A program made the translations under genes and the position numbers. This document shows positions 11,931 to 23,123 of a stretch of DNA of 64,000 nt, piece by piece. The notes below the pieces were generated by a model. It saw only the letters and a list, made by a program, of their open reading frames with translations. It searched no databases and had not been told where the DNA came from. Source of the DNA: Gnetum montanum (taxonomy: Eukaryota > Streptophyta > Gnetopsida > Gnetales > Gnetaceae); contig MNCI01037977.1 in NCBI GenBank assembly GCA_015680685.1, forward strand, positions 5,000 to 68,999. Direction: 5' to 3'. Positions within the stretch are counted from its first letter, which is position 1. The number at the start of each line of letters is the position of its first letter.

Positions 11931-13783
11931 CCTTAATATAATTACAGATAGCAGGGAATGCAGTGTGTAAATATTTTTTAGATTAGGCTAGGAATTAACC
12001 TTGCATCACAAGACATGTCTAAAACCTTAAACTTGTTACCATTGAAATAGGGCAATTTTAGATTAGAGCTAATAGACCAATCTATCACAATCCCACTTGG
12101 ACAAGTAGAGGATGTGATGATCACTATCATTGAGTGGTCATACTTTATAAATTTCTTAGTAATTTACATTGGACAAAATAAAGGAGAACTTCCTATCATT
12201 ATGGAAAGAGCATGACTTAGCATAATCGATGCTAAGTTAGGAATTATAGACTTATCCTTGGAGATTTTCAAAGAAGACGAAATGGAAGTCATACAAAGAA
12301 AAAGAGTTTCATGCATCACATACAACAATATGGGGTACAACAGCATGAAGAAAATGTGGACAATTAAGCAAAGGAACATCTCAACATGTAGAACATATAT
12401 AAAAGATGTGTGTGTACAACATTACCTATATGTTGTAGCCAAAAACCATGAAGACACCTACTAGCTAACAACTAAGATATTATGCAAGTTCAACATATGC
12501 ATGGAACTAGTAGAACAACTTGCAAGTACCTACATACAAGAAAAAAACAAAAGGGAACGATTAAGAAAATAACTTTCTCAAGTAGAAAATCAAAAAAAGG
12601 AAGACATGAATGGAAAAAGTTAGAGATTCTAGATAAACTTGAACTAGATCCCATATAACTTAAGACATTACCAAACTTACTAGAATATGTGTTTCTAAAT
12701 AATGAAAATATAATAGTCATCAATTCTAATCTTAGGTGTAAGAAAAAACAGAAATCACTTGAGGTATTAAACAAATAGCTAATAGTTTTATGTGATCATA
12801 TGATGAAATTACTAGACTATATCCATAAATTTTTCAGCATCAAATCTACATAGACCTTGCTATCAAATCATGCCATCAACCTCATCAATGATGATTAAAT
12901 CTAAAATCGAAAGAAGTTGTAAAATAAGCATTTGAGAAGCTACATAAAGTAGGATTCCTTTATTCGATTGCAAATAATTAATAGATGAGCCCATTAGTCA
13001 TCGTCCCAAAGAAAGGAGGAAAGTGAAGTGTTTTTTTTAAATATATTTTTGATTCCTAAATGTGGCCACTTTTAAGGACCACTTTCCTTTATTATTTATT
13101 GATAATTTTTTGGATACTATTGTATGACATTAATAGTATAGTTTTCTAGATGGATATAGTTGATATAATTAGATTCACATTACACTAGAAGATTAGGAAA
13201 AAATCACATTCATTAGCCAATGGGGAACATTTACATATAGACAAATGTCATTGATCTCTATAAAGCCCTTGCCATGTTTTAAAGATTAGTCCTTGGTATA
13301 TTTTAGAAATAAAGTAGCAACAAAGTAAAAATTTTTATGAAAATATTTTCTACATATCGCTCTAATTTTGAACAAGCTTTGGACTACTTAGAGAAAATGC
13401 TAAAAAAGATGCATTGAAACTAACTTGAAGCTCCACTAGTGAAAGAACCACTTAATGATTCATGATAGTATTATTTTAGGACATAAAATTTCACAAAAAG
13501 GAATTAATGTGGATCTAGATAAAATTAGAGTCATACAAGTCATCACCTAGAGGCCACAAATAGTTAAAGATGTTAGATTCTTCCTAGGTCATAATTGGTA
13601 TTATTATTGATTTATTACAAATTTGTCAAAAATCGCAAAGTTGTTGGTAGAACTTACTAAGAAAGATGCACCATTTGTTAGGCTAGAAAAGTGTGAGAGA
13701 ACATTTGAGAGCTTGAAATAGAAATTAGTAAAGACCACAATCTTATAGGCTATAGACTAGTCATGACCTTTTCACATTATGAT
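11931..13783 (+). pseudogene. pol: PR and RT of E1, cut at RNase H
   Basis: PR: LQIAGNAVCKYFLD followed by a stop where the Ser-Gly of the active site should be (about 11945-11985), then EIFKEDEMEVIQRKRVSCIT at 12258. RT: EYVFLNNENIIVINSNL near 12670 matches E2's EYAFLNNRKPIIINATL. Later blocks (near 13040-13330) correspond to RT motifs, but the catalytic Asp pair is not readable. The last readable part, FSHYD, is the first strand of RNase H, broken by E2's LTR. Confidence 0.65.
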
Positions 13784-14695
13784 TGATAAATTGAAGTTTG
13801 GCAAACTACAATATTAGATATATGATATCATTGCTATGATATCATAGCTTTGATATCATAACACTAGCTACTTTGTTGTATATGCGAAATTGCAGGATGC
13901 ATGCTAGCCTATAAATACAATACTTAGGTGCATGGATCCACAATAGATTTCAGTCCATAGTAGTGTAACTCTTCTAGTTTGTTTCCATGATTTTAATTCT
14001 AAGTACTTAGTAGTGTATGCCCATAGTGTGGTATTGAGTGATTGTATGGAGTCTTTATTCAAGTGAAGTGTACTTGGACAAATTTCATGATTAGGAATAA
14101 AGATTGAGGTTACTTATTATCATTGCAACATCCACTTAGTTCTCTTAATGTTTACCTAGAATAATGTTTACCGTTTTCACTTAGATTACTAGCTACTACT
14201 TTCATAGTTAATGTTTACTTTTCCATCCACATTACTTTCACTATTGTTACATAGTATGGATACAACTAGTTTTAAGCACTAAGTATAGTTATCTAGTAAC
14301 CCAGTAGTGTTATTGCTTGATTCACTTGGTAGTGGTACACTTGGTAATCCTAGTGTTGACTACATGAGTCTAAGGCGTGTACGGTAAATCAAGATTGGAT
14401 ATCCATCACCATAGGATAGAATACAATTGTTTACTATTTTTCTTAGAATTAGAAACTCTTTTCACTTTACTGTATTTGCTAGGAGAAATGTCCTATCAAC
14501 ATCAACATATCATATACCTCATTGTGAGTTAAACCATACCCATAAACTTCACTAGCTCATCTGGGAAGACAATAGTCTCAAACTTTAACCAATGACTAGC
14601 ATAATCACATTGCCTTGTCCATGGATTATGATCTAGTCATGTGTGAACACTTGTAACTTATATTATTGGATGTTGGATTGCTCCATTACTCATCA
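13784..14695 (+). repeat. 5' LTR of E2
   Basis: 912 bp, from TGATAAATTGAAG to ACTCATCA. U3 holds three GATATC units within about 60 bp (13820-13860), then TATAAATA at 13910-13917. Matches 26073-26466 over the shared part. Confidence 0.85.
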
Positions 14696-14696
14696 T

Positions 14697-14714
14697 TGGT
14701 GCCATTGTTGGGAC
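14697..14714 (+). promoter_or_regulatory. Primer-binding site, tRNA-Asp (decayed)
   Basis: TGGTGCCATTGTTGGGAC, one base after the LTR; the Asp-type core is still recognisable. Confidence 0.7.
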
Positions 14715-14826
14715 TAGTCAATGTATGTTAAGTAATTGATTTCACAAAGTTCATTGTATCAAAACTCGATGTTAAAATTCATAACTTTGAAATAAATACA
14801 CTTAAACAAATGTCTTAAACCACAAC

Positions 14827-17420
14827 ATGGCTTCAAAGAAGGATACATCACCACCTACTAGGGAACCACAGAGAAGCAATGAAAAAATCAATGAAGAAGA
14901 AGAATAGGGCATGCCAATGCAAACGAGAATTACTTATGCTCACATTGACCCTTATTATCTAGATTTAAACTTTTATCTTTCATCGGGAAAAACAAATGAG
15001 ATGAAAAAACATGCAAGGTAACATAGTCTTGCCTCCAGAATATGTAGCACTTAGCATGCTCCAAACTGCCTTAAGGGGAATGCATTTTGACCAAATCTAG
15101 GGAGGGTATCATGTGACTCAACATATGACAAGACCCTATGAACCCACAAAGAAGCAAATGATGAAAGATGCTATTATGGAAATCAAACATGCACATAACA
15201 AAGTGAAGTAGGTCAACACTTCCTTTGTCTTGGAAGAACTAGATGTTGACGTATTTATCACAGAACAACTCTACCAAAATCATGAAGAGCCTTCAAAAAT
15301 ACTTATCATTAGACTTGAGGAACTTGGAAAAGTTCAACTTCATTCCACTCTAGTAGAGACACCTAGGGGGGAGGTTACTAACCCAAAGTGTAAGCAAGAC
15401 TCAAGGCCAAGATTTTTTGTTGGGCCTTACAAAGGAAAACATAGGAGTCATGAAAGAAGGACAAGCTGACACCATTCTCCTACTACTTCATCTACCTCAT
15501 CATAATCATCAATGGACTCTGATAGAAGAAGATATAGGTACCAAAACTATGATAGCAAATAAATGGAGACTCATGATCATTATTTAAGATACTTAGATGA
15601 GGAAGATGAAGGTTATAAACAAAGAAGATGAAGGGATCAAAGAGAGGATTATGAAAGGTATGAACATAAAAGGGAGAACCACTACAATAGAGCACATGAA
15701 CTTGATCATGATGATGAACCCCTAATGAAAACCTGAAGCATGATCAATATCCATGAAGCTATTTACATTCTAACCAAGCATGTGAGAGATAGCTGTATCA
15801 AATGACTTGATATGAATAACATGCCAAGATTTGAATGTGGTTATAATGTTGATTCACAACACCAACTCTAAGCTTTCCACAATGCTTGAATCATATAAAA
15901 CATTGAAAGTGACTAGTAAAAGTTGAAGTTGTTCCCAAGAATACTTGTGAAAGAGGCAGAGAGCTAGTATAGATCACTTGAATGTAAATTAATCAAAAGA
16001 TTGAGTACCATGCTAGAGATCTTCAATGATAAGTATCAAACCTACTCATGGGTGTTTAACTTAAGGAAACAAATCCAAGGATGGAAGTAAGGGATTCATG
16101 AAACCCTTGATGTAGTAATGAGTAAGTACTATTTACTACTGCATAGATGCCTAGGCCACAAATTCTCATAATAGGAGCAACTAAAGCACATTGTAGATGG
16201 GTTAAGAAATAAGACTAGAGAGACCCTTAGGATTTATAGCCAAGGTAGATTATCAAAGATGATTGCCCATTAAATCCAAAGACTAATTGACCAAGTGGCA
16301 AAGGAAGAGGATGAGTTAAAAAAGAGAGAATCAGTAGAGGAGTATAATAGAGACTCATCCATTAGGAAAAGAGATGCATGAGTTTGTGATACCTAAGAAG
16401 AAGAAACCTTGGAACAGGCAATCCAAAAGAAGGCTACCAATTCAAAAAACTATAACTGATATTGTAGTGAAGGTAGAAAAAATGTGGGACTCAATAGATG
16501 AAAAATTTGTAATTGCATTGAAGATTGTGGAGGAAAGAACTGAGCAAGCCTTTAGAAAAGGAAAAGATAAGAAAAAGAAGAAAGAGTTTGGATGAAGGGG
16601 CAAAGTGGCTACAGTGGCCAAGTGTTTAGAAACTAGCTCCAATGATGAGGAATGATGTGCCTTATGTTAGTACGAACATCCCAAAGGATGTTGTCCAGTA
16701 ATGACACATTTATAGGAAATAGGAACATATGCTCTCAATCCTAAATTTTTTAAGAAACAAATGCCTAAAAGGTTACCTTATCCTTAAGGTAATTATAGGT
16801 AGAACTCCAACCAACATACTATCCCAGTGGAGCTTTGCCACAACCTCAAGACCAATATTACTAGTAGTCGTAACAATCCCAATAGTGGGGGCCATGCCAC
16901 CACCTCACCAACAATATCCATATAGGTAGCAAGATCCATATGGATATTTTGTACAACATCTAATCTCTCCTGGAAACTCTGTTGTCCAAACTTCACAGTA
17001 CTACCCCACTAAGTACCATAGACCAATGCCATCAAGAATAGATCTAAACTCATACATTCATCTATCAATAGTTGGCTCATATCAACACCTAAACCCTTTA
17101 CCACCTGTGTCGCCTCCTACCATGTAGGGGAAATTGCCATCACAATCATAGCAGAAAAGCACAACAAGGATAGGTAGCACACAAGAAGAGGAGATCACAT
17201 ATGAATCATAACCTAAGAAATGATTGTTCTTTTGAACGAGTCTTGAAAAGATTCAATGGATGGGGAACAAATCTACTTCCACCCCATCTACATCCAGTCC
17301 TCCTCAACACATTATGCTTCCATCTTCTTCAAATTCAAATGTCACAATTGTCATGCTTACTTAGACAATCATGCATTAATCAAGGAAGGAGCCCTTTCAC
17401 AAAAATAAATTGATCCAAGA
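14827..17420 (+). pseudogene. gag: gag of E2
   Basis: The ATG at 14827 opens MASKKDTSPPTREPQ, then TRITYAHIDPYYLDL. The basic/His-rich region lies near 15440-15720; the core (DMNNMPRFECGYNVDSQHQL) near 15810-15870; STMLEIFNDKYQTYS near 16005; and the helical part HIVDGLRNKTRETLRIYSQG near 16190-16245, followed by QVAKEEDELKKRESVEEYNR. The Cys/His motif CALC(stop)YEHPKGCC is at 16656-16694, then a Pro-rich tail. Many Gln codons have become stops. Mature products would be capsid and nucleocapsid. Confidence 0.75.
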
Positions 17421-18100
17421 AGCCCCTTAGTTTATCTCCAGATAGCAAGGCAAAAACTATGTAAAGCTCTACTTGATTTTGGATTAGGAGTAAACCTGAT
17501 CTCCCAAGATATGTACCAGGCCTGGAATCTATTACCATTAAAGAAGAATAACATTTAATTAGAGCTTGTAGACTAGTTGATCATAGTTCCACTAAGATAG
17601 GTGGATGATGTGATTACAACCATCAGTGGCTAGTCCTATCTTGCAAATTTCCTAGTCATTCATGTGGAAGAAATAAAGGGGAATTTCCAGTTATTATGGG
17701 AAGAGCTTGGCTTAGCATTGTTGATCCTAAGCTTGGAATTCATGAATTGTCCTTCGGAAATTTTTAAGGAAGATGAAGTTGGTATTATACAAAGACAAAG
17801 AGTTCCATGTATTACATACAACGATAATGGATGCAATTGCATGCAAAAAATATGGGCTATCATATGAGAGTATACCAAAGCATGCAACAAATGTGTAGAG
17901 GAAATATGTGTGTAGAAATGTTTGTATGCGATAGCCACACAATAGGAGGACACCTAGTGGCTGATTATAAATGAAGAGATTGAATCAAATAAAGACATAG
18001 AACAAGAAGAATAAATTGTTAGTGCCTACATTGAAGAAACTGATAAGTTAGAGTAGTTAAGAGAAAGGTAGTTCCACCCATGAACAAATTAAGAAGAAGA
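17421..18100 (+). pseudogene. Aspartic protease region of E2
   Basis: KALLDFGLGVNLISQDMYQA: the active-site Ser is replaced by Phe (DFG at 17475-17483), a single C-to-T change, so the enzyme would be dead. Then PVIMGRAWLSIVDPKLGIH near 17690-17745 and EIFKEDEVGIIQRQRVPCIT near 17755-17815, and an acidic linker to RT. Confidence 0.7.
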
Positions 18101-19200
18101 GATAGACTAGGGATGCTTAGAGATCCTAGATACTATAGAACTAGAATCGTTGGAATTGAAGGCCCTACTAACCACATTGGAATATGCATTTTTAAACAAT
18201 AGAAAGCCAATAATAATCAATGCCACTTTAATAGAAGAACAAAAAAGGAAGTTGTTGGAAGTGATAAACAGATGGCCCATAGCCTTTGCATGGTCTTACA
18301 ATGAGATCATAGGAATTGATCTATGCAGTTGCCAACATCAGATATATGCTAACCCTACAGTCAAACTAAGACATCAACCCCAATAAAGGCTTAATCTTAA
18401 ACTATAAGAACTAGTCAAGAAAGAGTTGGGAAAATTGCTAAAGGTAGGATTCATTTATCCTATTGCTGATAGTGAATGGATCAGCCCCTTAGTAATTATT
18501 CCAAAGATGAAGGGTAAATGGCGAGTTTGCATTGACTTTTGAATGTTGAACACTACTACATTCAAGTATTAGTTCCCTTTGCCATTTTTTGGTCAAGTCC
18601 TAGACACCATTGTAGGACATGAATATTACAATTTTTTGGATGAATATAGTAGATATAATGAGATCCACATTGCACTTGAAGACTTTAAAACTACGTTCAC
18701 TAGTCCATGGGGAATGTTTTTGTACAAGTAGATGCCCTTTAGTCTTTGCAATGTGCCTACCACCTTCTAGTGACAGGTGCTCAGCATCTTCTAGAAGAAA
18801 ATTGGAAATGGTGTAAAAGTGTTTATGGATGATTTCTTGACATATAGGTTGGATTTCAAAAAAGCACTAGACCAATTAGAGTAGGTATTGAAAAGATGTG
18901 TTGAAACCAATCTTAAGCTCAATTGCTAGAAGAGCCATCACATGGTCCAGGCAAGCATTGTGTTGGAACATAAAATCTCCCAAAAAGGTATTGAGGTAGA
19001 TCTTAAAAAGATTAGAGTCATCCAAAATATCACTTAAAGGCCATAAATAGTGAAAGATGTGACATCATTCGTAGGTCACATGGGATAGTATAGAGGATTC
19101 ATAGAAAATTTTTCAAAGATAGCCAAATTGCTCGTGGAACTAACGAAGAAGGATGCACCCTTTGAATGAATAGAGTTAGGTGAAATGAAATTTGAAGCTT
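18101..19200 (+). pseudogene. pol: Reverse transcriptase of E2 (Athila type)
   Basis: RNA-dependent DNA polymerase. Blocks in order: EYAFLNNRKPIIINATLIEE and WPIAFAWSYNEIIGID (18165-18320, one open frame 18150-18386); then WISPLVIIPKMKGKWRVCID near 18480-18535; TFTSPWGMFLYK near 18700; and the catalytic VFMDDF with FMDD at 18822-18833. The LEYAFL...PIIIN...LLEVI... start followed by ...GID is how Athila-lineage RT opens. Several Gln and Arg codons are stops and there are frameshifts. Confidence 0.75.
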
Positions 19201-19640
19201 TGAAGTAGAAACTAGTGGAGACACTAATCCTCCAAGCTCCAGATTGGTTACGACCTTTTCATATCATGACTAATGCTTTCAAATATGCACTTGATGTAGT
19301 ACTGACATAATTAGATGATCAAAAGAGACCTTACTATAGACACTATGCTAGTAGGAGCATCATTGGAGAACAATTAAACTACATCACAACAAGAAAGGAG
19401 TCAATGGTAGTGGTGCATGTGATTAAGAAGTTTAGACATTATGTGCTTGGATATCAAATTTGTGCTCACATTGATCACAGTGCCAGCTAATTTCTTATGA
19501 ACAAACTAGTAGTTAGTTCTAGATTGATAAGATGAGTTGTAATTTTGTAAGAATTTCACATCATGATGATCAATAAAAAGGGAACAAAAAATATGATAGC
19601 TGATCATCTATCAAGGTTCAAATGGGATCTCAAAGATTAA
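19201..19640 (+). pseudogene. RNase H of E2
   Basis: LRPFHIMTNAFKYALDVVL starts the gypsy-type RNase H; the first catalytic Asp (normally TDA) is Asn here (TNA). Next come YASRSIIGEQLNYITTRKES, HVIKKFRHYVLGYQICAHID and, at the end, KKGTKNMIADHLSRF near 19575-19620. Degrades the RNA strand of the hybrid during reverse transcription; inactive as it stands. Confidence 0.7.
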
Positions 19641-20990
19641 GTAGAATGTTTATTAGACTAATTTTGTGATGAGGATCTATTTATTAAAACACCTAGGTTG
19701 TAAGTGTAACAGGGAAGCCATGGACTACAAAATACTTAACATATCTATCAACATAAGAGCTTCCTACTAAATGAACTAAGAAACAATGAGAATAATTCCT
19801 TCATAGAGAAAAAATATATATGGAAATAAATGACATTTTATACAAGATCTATGTAGATGGGCTCATCAGATGATATGTGCTAGACTATGACCAATAGAGA
19901 GTCTTATAGAATGTCCATGAAGGCCCATGTGCTGGGCACTATGCAAGGCATAAAACAACACTCAAGTTAATGATGGCAGGCTACTTTTGGCCTACCTTGT
20001 TCAAAGACATTCACACTTTCACATAATCTAGTGAGCGATGCCAAAGAGATGGAGGAGTTACGACTAGATATGAAGGGCCACAACACTGGATACAACGACT
20101 TGAACCTTTTGACATATGGAAATTGATTTTATGGGACCCATTTAATTGATGTCAAATGGAAAATGATAGATCATTGTGATTATGGATTACTGTACTAAGT
20201 GGGTAGAGGTAGTAGCAGTAAAAGACTGTACAACAAAGAAAATTGCCAAATTTTTCCAACAATGTGCAGTGAATATATTTGGAGTACCAAGAATGCTTAT
20301 ATATAACAATGGGACTCACTTCACTAGTGCTACATTTAAAAAAATCATGCAACAACTTGGGGTGAACCATAAGTTAACAACACCATATCACCCCTAAGCA
20401 AATGGTTAAGTTGAAGTAACTAATTATGAAATTACTAGGATACTTACTAGGATATTTAGTAGGTTTAGCAGAGACTAGAGCACTAAATTGAATAATGCTA
20501 TATGGGCCTATAGGACATCCTGGAAACTACCTATAGGGTACTCACCATATGAGTTAGCCTATGGCTAATTGCCAATGCTCTTGATCTAGGTAGAGCTCCA
20601 CACTTTAGCTACTACTAGTGAACTTGACCTTGATATGAGCTTAGCCCAAAAGGAGCATCTCATGAACCTAAATCTTCTAGATGAGAAGAGGTTGATAGTG
20701 CTCATGAGTAGTAAAATCCATAAGCATTACTCCAAATTTAGGCACAATACACATATATAGCATGTAACTATACAACCAAGTCATAAGGTCATTTACTATA
20801 ATCCTAATTATTTACCCCAAAAAGCCAAATTTTAGACATTTTGGGAGGGACCATACATTGTTCAAGCCATTTATCCATCTAGTGCCTTACATATCTACTA
20901 GCCATCTTGTCGACATAAGCCCAGCCTTGTCACTATCCAATAGGTCAAATTCTATTATGAATATTTTAATGAATCTACCCAGTCCACCCA
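19641..20990 (+). pseudogene. int: Integrase of E2
   Basis: DDE integrase in three blocks. The zinc-binding N-terminus includes HEGPCAGHYARHKTTLKLM near 19918. The core has the first Asp near the FMGP stretch (about 20130), then WVEVVAVKDCTTKKIAKFFQ in frame 20176-20397. The second catalytic position reads YNNGTHFTS (20302-20328), so Asp is Asn. The Glu region lies near 20410. C-terminal readable parts run to about 20960. Stops throughout. Confidence 0.7.
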
Positions 20991-22540
20991 ATAGTCCTGT
21001 ACTTGTTCTATCTTCTATCTAATTGATTCTAAGAATAGTCGTGGGGGTGTTAATCTAGAACCATAGGTACTTTATTAATTTTTTTCTTTTCTTTTCATTT
21101 TTCACATTCTTTGACATTTTTTCATTCTTTTATACTTTTTCATTTTTTAAAATTTTTATATTCTTTCACATTTTCAATTCTTTAGTGATTTTTCATTCTT
21201 TACATGTTTTTCCAATTCTTACCATCTTTTTCATACTTTGTTTCATGACCTTTGTAAATAATTTTGATTGTTAATAAAACACATTAAGAATTAGGCAAGC
21301 TGTGGTCTAATAAAGTGAAGATTTCTCTATATTATTAAGTCACAAGAGATTGATTTTTTGAATAGTGAGACCACAACATTCATCCATCCATTCCATTAAT
21401 AAGAGGTCCTTACCATGGTTGTAATGATATTCTTTCCATCATTCAACTAAGAATAAACTTGTGATCGTGATGCCTATATTGAAAAGTGAAGAACTAAGTG
21501 GGAATGTAAAGGGTGTAACATCAAGGAGATTTGTGGACTCTCTTGGATCACTTCTATTAGTTTTATCTTGTTGTTACGTAGTATTGTATCCTTAAAGATC
21601 TAATGAAAAATGGGAGCAAGAGTAAGTAAGTGCTCTCTTATCATGTCACTAGAAAGACATGTTACCCATGCTTGAAGGTAGTCCTTTGGTAAGGTTGACA
21701 CATAAAAATAAAACTCATGCACTATAAATTTTTGGGGATCCCACTAGATAGAGATGTTACTTATGCCTAAAGGTAGGTGGCTCCTTAGGAATGTAAAAAA
21801 AAATGGAATAACTAAACTCCTCCCTTGGACAAAACGCCAAGTGACACTACTTCTTACAATAGTGGTAGTCTGATAGTGTAATTCCAAGAGATGAGACAAT
21901 GCGATGTCACTAAAATGTGGTATGGACTTGGTTTGAATCTTGGATAGAAAGGCTAATGATTACTTTAACCACTAATAAAACACAAGGATTCATTATTCCT
22001 ATGGTAAGATACCTCATGTCCTGATTTCTACAATCCCTTCTAAGTCCATTTCATCTCATTATATGAATGATCATAACTTGTGGTTTTGTGTAACATAGCA
22101 TAATTTTCCTAAATTAGTGGTATTAACATGTGTGTTTTACTTAACAGTTATGTATTACATTCAGCTCCTTAAGTGCCTAAGGACACCTCTAAGCATGGTT
22201 ATATAAGGACATTAAAGGATGGAGCCTGCTTTGGAAAGGATCCACTTGTATAACTATTGTATCTTATACTTGCTAAGCGATTCCACATCATCTTGAGCCT
22301 TCCAACACCAATAAATGTTAATAAAAACTTCCCATATCATTCAACTATCCATTTCAACAACATGAAGTCATTACCTTTCTCATCCATCTTATCAACACTT
22401 CATGAACTTTTGTAGTTGGAGATTCCTTTTTGAAAAAAATCATCATGCATAGTCCAAGACCCTCTGAACATGTTCTATACCTTCCAAACATTTGCAATCA
22501 ATTGTTTTTAATCCTTGGAAACTATTGAAAAATGTGAATT
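20991..22540 (+). other. Non-coding spacer between INT and internal promoter
   Basis: No coding frame. It begins with a T-rich, CTTTT-like tract (21068-21240), then sequence closely matched by E3 (30110-31430). A block resembling AGACATGTTACCCATGC occurs twice (21655-21690 and 21753-21780), and again twice in E3. The stretch CATTAATAAGAGGTCCTTAC near 21398 is also shared. It could be leader sequence for ORF3 or hold packaging signals; I see no direct proof of either. Confidence 0.6.
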
Positions 22541-22544
22541 TTTG

Positions 22545-22612
22545 ACCTCCGATATCGGATCTACAATATCGAAGCCCCTCCGATATTAGAGCCTATAAAA
22601 TCTATATATAGG
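22545..22612 (+). promoter_or_regulatory. Internal LTR-like promoter ahead of ORF3 (E2)
   Basis: Contains the perfect palindrome CCGATATCGG (22549-22558), then CAATATCG and CCGATATTAG, then TATAAAA (22594-22600) and TATATATA. The LTRs of this group have the same order and spacing: GATATC units followed within about 40-60 bp by TATAAATA. It lies 0.5 kb upstream of ORF3, and the counterpart in E3 is kept (31431-31480). Promoter activity is inferred from layout only. Confidence 0.55.
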
Positions 22613-23123
22613 TGGGGACCTAGCTAATTTTTTTTTCATTTTCACATTTGAGTATAGGAGAGTTCTTAATATTTTTTTTTCTAACTTTTGAGCTCTAACC
22701 TCCTAGCTTCTCTAAGCCAAAACTCACACATTATTGCTTCAATTTTCATGATTTTTGAATCTCTCTAATCCTGGAGTGCTCATCTTAGTCATGAGGGGGT
22801 GCTAGTGAGGAGCATTTGAGTCAATTTTTTGAAATCTCTAATGCTAGAAGGTATTATAAGTGTAAGTTTAAAGGAAAGTAACAAGAATTTTCAAAGAAAA
22901 TCAATCATAGTAACGCCAAACAACTTTAATAGGACTTCTAATCAACCATATTGATTATATTAAAGCCATAAAAAAATGCTAATGGGGTTAATTTTTGTAA
23001 ATTTCCTAACTTTGCAATCATAATGAACTAGGAACTTAGTATAACTAAGTGTATGAGTAAGGTATAGAGCCGTTAAGAATTTATGAGAACACTTTAGTAA
23101 TTCCAAATCCTTGATGATTGCAA

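Larger units (their letters stand above)
8212..13783 (+). mobile_element. Athila-like element E1, interrupted in pol
   Basis: 5' LTR, Asp primer site, gag, PR and RT in order, all heavily decayed; this is the most eroded Athila copy in the window. It stops just where RNase H should begin, at the first base of E2's 5' LTR. RNase H, INT, ORF3 and the 3' LTR should lie to the right of E2, beyond the window. The 5 bp left of the LTR, TCTAT (8207-8211), are the expected target duplication; the second copy is not in view. Confidence 0.8.
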
